In this document: piece after piece, positions 58,201-64,000 of the stretch
Position numbering within the stretch: position 1 is the first letter of the stretch
How the letters are laid out: every line of letters begins with the position of its first letter
NCBI GenBank assembly: GCA_947000775.1
Contig: CAMQGK010000242.1
Location: forward strand, 501,001-565,000
DNA: 64,000 nt
Direction of reading: 5' to 3'
From: Pterois miles
Taxonomy: Eukaryota; Chordata; Actinopteri; Perciformes; Scorpaenidae
The notes under the pieces: generated by a model
Database searches by the model: none
What the model saw: the letters and a program-made list of their open reading frames with translations, nothing else
Told to the model about the DNA's origin: nothing
Position numbers and translations under genes: made by a program

Positions 58201-61200
58201 GGTGGATCTGACGGGATGATGGGAGTGTGGAGATCTAGATTTGGGTGGATTTGCTTCGTCTTTGTTGAATGAGGGTGACTGGCAGCATTTGCCTTAAATA
58301 TTCAGAATGTAAGGAACAGGAAACACTCGAGGAGAGAGACAAAGAGAGAGGATGAGGGAGGCAGAGGGGAGTTTTACTTGTGGTTTTTAGGATTGGGTTT
58401 GTTTAGTCGGCGTTGTGCTACAGATTACACCAGAGCAACCTTTGCTCTTAAACGAGTTCATCAGAAGACTGGTGATGTGGACGCTAAACGATACCCACCT
58501 GTCTGTTCTACAGGGCTGCTGACTCTCACAGCTTTGTGCAGCATTGCAGGAAATGTACTTACATTTCAATCTAGGGACGGATTCCCAGATCCCTGTTTCA
58601 TAGACCTCACCACCGAACAAACAAACTTATGTCCTCATTTGTTCAGTTTGGTTTTATGGTGCAACAGAGAGACAAAGAGATGAAGATTAAAAAGGCTGCC
58701 AGGTAGGAGACATGACTTTACAGCCTCCCTCTGATGTGGTCGAAATCCTGCACAGAGGCAGGAAGACAATCTGTTTGTGTGTTTAATCTGTCTGTGTTCC
58801 AGGTATTGTACGAGTCATATAATAATAGTAATAATAACTCTATCACGAAGCAGATGAGAAAACACTGAGAGCGTGAGCATGTAACTGATGTTGCCCTTGA
58901 TTTTAAATCTCCACTGACAACAATCTGCATAGTAAAGGCCTCACCTCAGTGTGCAAACTGTGATCTCAACAGGCTGAGATTAATCCTGACCTCAACCGAG
59001 GCCAGCCAGTAATTATCACTGCATGTGTTTAACAGGAGGAAATAAACCAGCAAATTGTCTTTATTTCCAGGTCTTAATATGGGCAGATTATCTTAATTCC
59101 TTCAAGCCGGCAGCACCTCATAAAATCCCTGTTGTTGTACCATATGTGAAGCAGTAGAAAGACAGCTGGAGGAGAGCTGTGCATCAGTCAGACTGTAGGT
59201 CTGACATGAGGTCAGCGCCGCGATGCAGAGCCGCTGTGTAGGGGCAGCGCAGTGGTTTTAAAAATGATTAGAAGTTCCCTCAGGTCACTATTATAAACGA
59301 ATGCTGAGCTGCAAAGCATTGGTGAGACCAACAGACCTTCATATTCTAGTGCAGATCTTGTGAATTCCTCTGAGCCAGACCTGGGCATTATACGGCCCGC
59401 GGGTCAGAACCGGCCCTCGTGATGGTTCTGCCCGGCTCGGGAGGTCTCAGATAAATCACACTATTTTACTTAAGAAGCTAAAAACACAGTAAACAGAATA
59501 ACGTTTGTTTTGTTGGTGTGTTGTCAGTGAGCTTCTTCCTGTCACACTGATGTAAACTGACTGAGTGATGTTTGAAGCAGCGTCTCCTGCTGAGGAGACT
59601 CGGCTGTAATAAATCAACAACTGATTAGTTTTTCAGAGGTTGGCGGTAAAGCTGTGAGCTTAGTTTACAACAAACATGTCTGAATTCAAAGAAATCAACT
59701 AGAACGTCACTTTGAGACGAAACCTGCAGAAAGATCCAGAAAGCTGTCTGGAGATGAGAAGGAGAGGACAGCCGAGGGGCTGCTGGCTGAGAGACTAAAG
59801 ATGGAGGACTGAACAAAGCTGCAGGACCCACAGGAGGAGAGGGAAGGGTTATGTTGAGGGAAATGATAAATCTAAGGGTTAATGTTGAGGGAAATGATAA
59901 ATCTAAGGATTAATGTTGAGGGAAATGATAAATCTAAGGGTTAATGTTGAGGGAAATGATAAATCTAAGTGTTAATGTTGAGGGAAATGATAAATCTAAG
60001 GATTAATGTTGAGGGAAATGATAAATCTAAGGGTTAATGTTGAAGGAAATGATAAATCTAAGGGTTAATGTTGAGGGAAATGATAAATCTAAGGGTTAAT
60101 GTTGAGGGAAATGATAAATCTAAGGGTTAATGTTGAAGGAAATGATAAATCTAAGGGTTAATGTTGAAGGAAATGATAAATCTAAGGGTTAATGTTGAGG
60201 GAAATGATAAATCTAAGGGTTAATGTTGAGGGAAATGATAAATCTAAGGGTTAATGTTGAGGGAAATGATAAATCTAAGGGTTAATGTTGAGGGAAATGA
60301 TAAATCTAAGGGTTAATGTTGAGGGAAATGATAAATCTAAGGGTTAATGTTGAGGGAAATGATAAAAAGGTAATGAGGAAAAGAAATGATAAATCTAAGG
60401 GTTAATGTTGAAGGAAATGATAAATCTAAGGGTTAATGTTGAAGGAAATGATAAATCTAAGGGTTAATGTTGAGGGAAATGATAAATCTAAGGGTTAATG
60501 TTGAGGGAAATGATAAATCTAAGGGTTAATGTTGAGGGAAATGATAAATCTAAGTGTTAATGTTGAGGGAAATGATAAATCTAAGGATTAATGTTGAGGG
60601 AAATGATAAATCTAAGGGTTAATGCTGAGGGAAATGATAAATCTAAGGGTTAATGTTGAGGGAAAGGTTAAATCTAAGTGTTAATGTTAAGTTAAATGTT
60701 AAGTTTAGTTAATGGAAACATTCCTCCCCTAACCAGTCAGTCCTATACGGTTCATAGATCCTCTATATAAAGTCATTTTATTAATAATCTGCTGATTGGA
60801 GGGATTTTCAGGGTAATAAATACTGATCAATAATAATAACAGTATGTGTCCTATAGTGATCAATAGAGGTTACATCTCACAGTATTTGTTTGCCCACGGC
60901 AACTATCGGGGTTCCTCATGTGGCCCCCAGGCACAATAACTGTACAATAATAATTGAATAATGTTAATTGAACAATGAAGAAATTCATAACATGGAAATA
61001 GACCTTGATCAGGATTAGAGAAGCGTATGATGATGTCAAACAGCTGTTGTGTTAAATATACAGTACATTTTATTATTGTTTTCAAATGTGACGATACCAT
61101 AGACGGCAGAGATGCTTGTTATTTATGGTTTACACCGAATGTTTCCATGACTGGTCAGATAATAAAGTCAGTCAGCCAGCGTTACTTAGCACGACAATGT

Positions 61201-61598
61201 CCTCAGTGTTCATAGTTTCATATTCCTGTCTCAGCTTTGTTATCACTTTTGGTGCAATGCATGTTTTTCATTGTTTCACTGTCAAATTAATGTTTCCTCA
61301 AACCGAAGCAAAGTAAACAATCTTTTTATGTCAAAAATGCCTGAAAGAAGTTGTCTCAAACATGTCTTTCACCATGTGCAATGTCTCTTTCTTGATTTTA
61401 TCCATGTCCTTTAATATTAAATGAAAACCCGGAGGTGTCTCGGGTTGTGGGCAGGTCTCTGAAAGCTTGCTGCTTTCTGACTCAGCTGTTTCTGTCTTTC
61501 AGCTTGTCTTTGTCGCTACAACATCCTGTCACTGGTTCACTTCCTCTACCTGCTGCTGCTGCCCTGCTTCCTGAGTCCCAACAAGCACACGATCCGAG
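39784..61598 (+). CDS. piezo1: Piezo-type mechanosensitive ion channel component 1 (first two coding exons)
   Basis: A very large trimeric plasma-membrane cation channel opened by membrane tension. Only the N-terminus is in the window. Exon 1 is 39784-39847 (MDLQVIVWLFYSCLMPTALL, donor GTAAAT). Exon 2 is 61503-61598, read after a TTTCAG acceptor (starting ACLCRYNILSLVHFLYLLLL, ending SPNKHTIR, donor GTAAGG). The split codon joins GCT. The joined ~53 residues align with the start of human PIEZO1, including the Leu-rich first hydrophobic helix and a following Pro. Intron 1 is about 21.65 kb and is full of tandem repeats; intron 2 begins at 61599 and runs off the window. Head-to-head placement with cdt1 matches human synteny, which supports piezo1 over piezo2. 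No further exon was found to 64000. Confidence 0.95.
39888..40658. repeat. Related CTATGAAGCCTC satellite just inside piezo1 intron 1
   Basis: Units CCTCCTCTCTATGAAG and CCTCTCTATGAAG, closely related to the upstream array but lacking its CTATAAAGG modules after the first unit. It begins about 40 bp after the exon 1 donor. Confidence 0.93.
40972..41764. repeat. (CTAT)n tetranucleotide array with TATATATTTAT and CTGTCTGTC variants
   Basis: About 790 bp. Variant blocks recur together at about 90-310 bp spacing, showing block duplication. Confidence 0.95.
41765..42205. repeat. 33-bp minisatellite (CTCTATCTAGTGTATCCCTC type)
   Basis: About 13 units continuing from the CTAT array. The 33-bp length gives an open frame repeating YPSIHLSLYLV, which is not a gene. 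Confidence 0.95.
42206..42838. other. piezo1 intron 1 spacer, no gene seen
   Basis: Single-copy-looking DNA. Near 42827 is TTTGGCCCGCGGGCCAAA, a palindrome also seen in related form near 59391 and 29200, probably ends of dispersed DNA elements. Confidence 0.5.
42839..43936. repeat. GT-rich minisatellite (TGTGTTGTGTGTGTCTGTATG type)
   Basis: About 1.1 kb made only of TGTGT, TGTTG, GTCTG and GTATG elements. Six-frame open frames (Cys/Val-rich and His/Thr-rich) are artefacts. Confidence 0.95.
43937..44597. other. piezo1 intron 1 spacer, no gene seen
   Basis: About 660 bp of single-copy-looking DNA. Short open frames on both strands lack splice context and motifs. Confidence 0.5.
44598..45818. 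repeat. (CTGTCTAC/CTGTCTGC)n octamer array
   Basis: About 1.2 kb of CCTGTCTA and CCTGTCTG octamers. Open frames over 400 codons in all three plus frames confirm that open length carries no coding information here. Confidence 0.97.
46005..46255 (-). mobile_element. GGAT-tailed dispersed repeat (SINE-like), reverse copy
   Basis: Contains, in reverse orientation, GAGCCGATCCCAGC, CACCTGGACAGGTCACCAGT and TTTGGACTGTGGGAGGAAAC, a module set seen forward at 51580-51750. Common in teleost genomes. Confidence 0.65.
46260..47145. other. piezo1 intron 1 spacer, no gene seen
   Basis: AT-rich single-copy-looking DNA without exon-like frames. Confidence 0.5.
47148..48065. repeat. 51-bp CpG-rich minisatellite with a NotI site in most units
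   Basis: About 18 units. Most contain GCGGCCGC followed by GGCGCTGCGTTCACTGTCCC. The last three units lack the GAGCG segment and are shorter. The 51-bp length yields a 308-codon plus-strand frame repeating GRGAAFTVPTSPSRSGS and open frames on the other strand, so coding is not implied. Confidence 0.95.
48066..49000. other. piezo1 intron 1 spacer, no gene seen
   Basis: Single-copy-looking DNA. Minus and plus open frames of about 80 codons overlap each other at 48589-48847 and have no recognised motif. Confidence 0.45.
49006..49082. repeat. (GA)n microsatellite
   Basis: About 36 GA repeats followed by a short G run. Confidence 0.97.
49171..49207. repeat. (CA)n microsatellite
   Basis: About 18 CA repeats. 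Confidence 0.97.
49764..50005. repeat. Poly(G) tract and (GGTGGTAGT)n G-rich repeat
   Basis: A run of about 26 G bases (49765-49790), then GGTGGTAGTGGTGGTGGG-type repeats at 49874-50004. Many closely spaced GG and GGGG runs on the plus strand. Confidence 0.93.
50740..51205 (+). mobile_element. LINE ORF2 fragment (RT active-site region to C-terminus)
   Basis: Reads DDAVLLAS near 50760 (the RT catalytic Asp-Asp box), then the stretch with AGAGAGCTGAGCCGGAAGCA and a frame at 50955-51311 resembling the C-terminal end of fish LINE proteins (FRRVAGVSLRDRGRSSVI). Internally deleted and frameshifted. Confidence 0.65.
51465..51812 (+). mobile_element. GGAT-tailed SINE-like repeat, forward copy
   Basis: Starts with a tRNA-like box A region (GTGGTGCAGTGGATAGCAC) and a box B-like GGTTTGAATCC at about 51509. 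It continues through GTGTGGAGTTTACATGTTCT, TCCTCCCACAGTCCAAAGAC and GGGATCGGCTCCAGCCC and ends in (GGAT)n at 51775-51810. Confidence 0.7.
51815..52565. other. piezo1 intron 1 spacer with a short (GT)n run
   Basis: (GT)n at 52079-52101; otherwise single-copy-looking DNA with no gene. Confidence 0.5.
52568..53292. repeat. Degenerate interstitial telomere-like repeat
   Basis: About 725 bp of CCCTAA-type units (CCCTAACCCAAC, CCCTAACCTAAC, CACCCTGACC variants), C-rich on the plus strand, resuming at 53612-53641 after an inserted SINE. It lies inside piezo1 intron 1, so it is interstitial. Confidence 0.93.
53294..53611 (+). mobile_element. tRNA-derived SINE inserted in the telomere-like repeat
   Basis: A tRNA-like head GGCAGTAGCTCAGTCTGTAG (box A) with box B GGTTCAAGTCC at 53351-53361, then a body and a 3' tail TTTCCCCTAGTGGGACTAATAAAGG followed by (CTT)n. 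The tail resembles that of the LINE ending at 18.03 kb, as expected if that LINE machinery mobilises it. Both flanks are CCCTAA repeat. Confidence 0.9.
53645..54687. other. piezo1 intron 1 spacer, no gene seen
   Basis: Contains a triple CCCGTGGAC direct repeat at about 54233-54257; otherwise nothing recognised. Confidence 0.45.
54688..55275. mobile_element. MITE with TTAA-flanked inverted ends (piggyBac-like)
   Basis: The left end TTAAAGCTGCAGTAGGC (54688) and right end CTACCACTGCTGCTTTAA (55258-55275) are imperfect inverted repeats bounded by TTAA, the target duplicated by piggyBac-type elements. An internal palindrome pairs GTCAAACTAGGCAGCGCTGATCA (about 54946) with its inverse near 55078. 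There is no transposase frame. Confidence 0.7.
55410..55462 (-). mobile_element. LINE/SINE 3' tail fragment
   Basis: (GATAA)n ATTCCTTTATTTGTCCCACAGTGGAGAAATT is the reverse of the shared 3' tail. Confidence 0.6.
55463..56292. other. piezo1 intron 1 spacer, no gene seen
   Basis: Single-copy-looking DNA leading into the 21-bp array; a minus-strand 99-codon frame at 55653-55354 has no recognised motif. Confidence 0.45.
56297..57507. repeat. 21-bp satellite (GATCACAGCCGGATATCAGC)
   Basis: About 57 units, each with the GATATC palindrome and usually GATCA. Variants include CCGTTCACAG and CCGTCCACAGCAGG, plus 9-10 bp half-units. The 21-bp length yields open frames repeating SRSQPDI (plus) and ISGCDRL (minus). 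Confidence 0.95.
57508..59845. other. piezo1 intron 1 spacer, no gene seen
   Basis: About 2.3 kb of single-copy-looking DNA. A 101-codon frame at 58378-58683 has no recognised motif. A GCCCGCGGG palindrome near 59395 resembles ends of dispersed elements. Confidence 0.45.
59846..60705. repeat. 31-bp satellite (GTTAATGTTGAGGGAAATGA type)
   Basis: About 27 highly uniform units. One disrupted unit occurs at 60365-60390 and the final units are degenerate (GTTAAGTTAAATG). The 31-bp length is not divisible by three, so no long frame forms. Confidence 0.95.
60706..61502. other. 3' end of piezo1 intron 1, no other gene seen
   Basis: AT-rich DNA leading to the exon 2 acceptor. The acceptor region CTGTTTCTGTCTTTCAG has a good pyrimidine tract. 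Confidence 0.5.
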
Positions 61599-62170
61599 GT
61601 AAGGCCAGCCGGTGGCCACTCACGGCCACGGCTGGCTAGTGTACGTCTGGGTATACCATTTAAGGTTGTGACAGATTATATCCACTATACTGACGGCTCT
61701 CTCATCGACTTCTGCTTCCCTTTAATACAGCTATTACAAAATACAGACTTACCTTCCCATTTACTAAACTCCACTTCAGTTACATTTCTAGGGAAACCTA
61801 ATTTCTCCAAGTTTTCAACAGGTTTAAACGTGGTTAACTTAATTGAAACAAAACTGCTTGGTTTGGTAAAAATACGCCATGGTTTGGCTTAAATAATCCT
61901 CCAAAATACCACATTAAGACACCAAGACCTTCAGGATCACCACAGAGAAAGACAAGCCGGGATTTGGGATGAAAACTTTTGATTTGGAGATTTCTGTTTG
62001 GAAAGACATCCATCCTCTGAATGCTCTAGGTCTCTAGTTACCAGGATGTAGTAGTAGTAGTACTAGTAGTAGTAGTAGCAGCAGCAGTAGTAGTAGTTGT
62101 AGTAGTAGTTATTTGATACTATTAAAGGGGTGGGACGTCATGCCCGGCCCGTGTGAGTCATGCTCACTCA
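61599..62170. other. Start of piezo1 intron 2 with a (TAG)n/(CAG)n run
   Basis: No gene seen. TAG/TAGCAG trinucleotides lie at 62048-62110. Confidence 0.5.
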
Positions 62171-62171
62171 T

Positions 62172-62297
62172 GCGCAGCTCATGATTGGTTGGTGGATGCA
62201 GCTCATGATTGGTTGATGGATGCAGCTCATGATTGGTTGGTGGATGCAGCTCATGATTGGTTGGTGGATGCAGCTCATGATTGGTTGATGGATGCCG
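62172..62297. repeat. 24-bp minisatellite with an inverted CCAAT in each unit
   Basis: Five units of GCAGCTCATGATTGGTTGGT plus GGAT. Each contains ATTGG (CCAAT on the minus strand) at fixed 24-bp spacing. Confidence 0.9.
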
Positions 62298-62448
62298 CGG
62301 CTCCACCTACCGATGGCTACGGCGCAGGCTTTGGCTTCAAGTGATGGCTAAATGTCCAGATGGCAGCTCTGGGATGTGGAAGGCTTTGGCTGCAGGTGGA
62401 GATGCGTCTTCCATGTTGCTAAGCAGTCAGTCAAACATGCTGTCAGTG

Positions 62449-62607
62449 TACCAGAGTACCAGTGTACCAGAGTACCAGTGTACCAGTGTACCAGTGTACC
62501 AGTGTACCAGAGTACCAGAGTACCAGAGTACCAGTGTACCAGTGTACCAGTGTACCAGAGTACCAGAGTACCAGAGTACCAGTGTACCAGTGTACCAGAG
62601 TACCAGC
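62449..62607. repeat. 8-bp ACCAGTGT/ACCAGAGT array
   Basis: Twenty units of GTACCAGT/GTACCAGA type with GTAC palindromes; six-frame open frames are artefacts. Confidence 0.93.
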
Positions 62608-63776
62608 CCATGGATGCTGTACGTTTCTCTGACTCTGAGTAGAAATGACCCGGAATGGAGTCAAACATATGAGTTCATTTTAAAACCATTTTCTGTTATA
62701 ATACAGACATTTTTTGTATCCATTGTACTAGGGAGGAAGCTGTGTAGGCTTCTGCTTTACTTTACTATGTATACAGTAATCTGCATATGTAATCTTACAT
62801 TGTCTCAACCTGTGTAATTTAACAGATTAACCTCAAACTATCAATCCATTTCAGCCAAAGTTTACCAGCCATGTTTGAAGCAGACGGCAGGTAGACTGGT
62901 GCAGTTCAGTGATTCATTATGTAAAAGGCTTACAGGCAGTGAGTCAGGCGGGCAGGTAACATCAGGTGGATAAGTAACTCAAACAGTAATGATGACGAAT
63001 ACAAGCTGACAAAGAACGAAGGAACGGAGCTGATATATGACTGATAGTGGAAGTGAGAACAGGTGAGCAGCAGGTCAGGTGAGTGCAGGGCTACTGAGGG
63101 AAGGTGAACCTAACCAGGGCGGCAACTGGAGGATTAACATCCAGGCAGGAAGGGAAGTGAACACTGATATCAGCACTAAACACAACTAGTCATTGCTTTT
63201 CCTGTAGAAAATGTATGTAAATGCGGAGAGCTGATTTTTTGTTCCTCTAAAACAGAGGCATTTATTTTTTCGTCTCCGAGCTCTGACATTATGCAGGAAC
63301 TTTTACTTGAAGGTGCAGTGTGTCGGACGCTAGCAGAAGGGTTGCCAGTTGCCAAGGGTGTTGCAGAACTACGGTAGGCGACGTGGAAACGTGAACGTCC
63401 CTCTCTAGAATCAGTGTTTGGTTTGTCCGTTGTGGGCTACTGTAGAAACATGGCGGCCGGCTTCATGAAGACTTCCTGTGCAGCTATAAACGAATCATTC
63501 TCAGCGAATGAAAACTCAATGGCTCTCATTTTCAGGTGATTATACACAAAACATACCTATTAATGTCATATACCAATCCTGCCAATGGATCCCTCTCAAT
63601 GCTACACGCCGCATATCATGTATGATAAATACCCACTGAGAACACACATAACATTATAAATGTGTGGGTCTCCCTGTTATCTTCCACAATGTAGAAATGA
63701 AAATTGTTCCTGTTTTGGCATTGACCTGGTCTCTAGTCTGAGCTGCTGTTAACCTGCCATTTCTGAGGCCGGTGAC
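62608..63776. other. piezo1 intron 2, no gene seen
   Basis: Single-copy-looking DNA; no exon matching the next part of Piezo1 was found. Confidence 0.45.
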
Positions 63777-64000
63777 TCAGATGAACTGATCCTCCTCAGC
63801 AGAGGTGACTCCTGGTCTTCCTTTCCTGGGGCGGTCCTCATGTGAGCCACTTTCTTTGTAGAGCTTGATGGTTTTTGCGACTGCACTTGGGGACACTTTC
63901 AAAGTTTTCCCAATTTTTGGGACTGACTGACCTTCATTTCTTAAAGTAATGATGGCCACTCGTTTTTCTTTACTTAGCTGCTTTTTTCTGCCATAATCCA
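63777..64000 (-). pseudogene. Tc1-like transposase, N-terminal part, cut by the window edge
   Basis: The frame 63959-63777 reads AIITLRNEGQSVPKIGKTLK and then VSPSAVAKTIKLYKESGS, followed by RPRKGRPG, the paired-like helix-turn-helix of Tc1 transposases. Upstream (63960-64000) continues with Lys-rich start-region codons. Below 63777 the frame is lost, so the copy is truncated or frameshifted. Confidence 0.85.

Noticed and set aside
58378..58683. 101-codon plus-strand frame as a possible piezo1 exon
   Set aside because: No similarity to the Piezo N-terminus; exon 1 joins exon 2 at 61503 in perfect phase and sequence.

Overview
The window is vertebrate nuclear DNA, almost certainly from a ray-finned (teleost) fish. 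It has intron-split genes with GT-AG junctions, Tc1-like, hAT-like, Penelope-like, LINE and tRNA-SINE remnants of the kinds common in teleosts, and a very high load of micro-, mini- and satellite repeats. No prokaryotic or viral gene organisation is present. Most long open frames in the window are artefacts of tandem repeats.

Four real genes can be assembled exon by exon. From left to right they are tk2 (minus strand, mitochondrial thymidine kinase 2; nine exons from 15605 down to 6255, with the last exon off the left edge), aprt (plus, complete, five exons, 21101-25014), cdt1 (minus, complete, ten exons, 32692 down to 27219) and piezo1 (plus, first two coding exons at 39784-39847 and 61503-61598, continuing off the right edge). 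Aprt and cdt1 lie tail to tail, and cdt1 and piezo1 lie head to head. This is the same APRT-CDT1-PIEZO1 order and relative orientation as on human chromosome 16q24. Tk2 and aprt lie head to head, 5.5 kb apart.

Layout: 1-1.2 kb hAT remnant; 1.2-6.2 kb two adjoining satellites in the last visible tk2 intron; 6.2-15.6 kb tk2 with Tc1, foldback and Penelope-like insertions in its introns; 15.8-20.8 kb low-complexity sequence, a degraded LINE and a Penelope-type inverted cassette; 20.8-25.6 kb aprt with minisatellites in its promoter flank, intron 1 and intron 3, and a (TG)n tract touching its last splice acceptor; 27.2-32.9 kb cdt1, whose second exon is itself a minisatellite; 35.2-39.35 kb a higher-order satellite; 39.4-39.85 kb the piezo1 promoter and exon 1; 39.9-61.5 kb piezo1 intron 1, about 8 kb of which is tandem repeats, including a telomere-like block; 61.5-64 kb exon 2 and the start of intron 2.

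Functionally, tk2 (pyrimidine deoxynucleoside salvage in mitochondria) and aprt (adenine salvage) are nucleotide-salvage enzymes, cdt1 licenses replication origins, and piezo1 is a mechanosensitive cation channel. They are ordinary, separately transcribed neighbours rather than an operon. The unusual biology here is in the repeats: a coding, recently duplicated minisatellite exon in cdt1; hammerhead-like cores in inverted Penelope-type cassettes; a 5' exon of piezo1 isolated between two related satellites; and two neighbouring satellites that appear to blend into each other.
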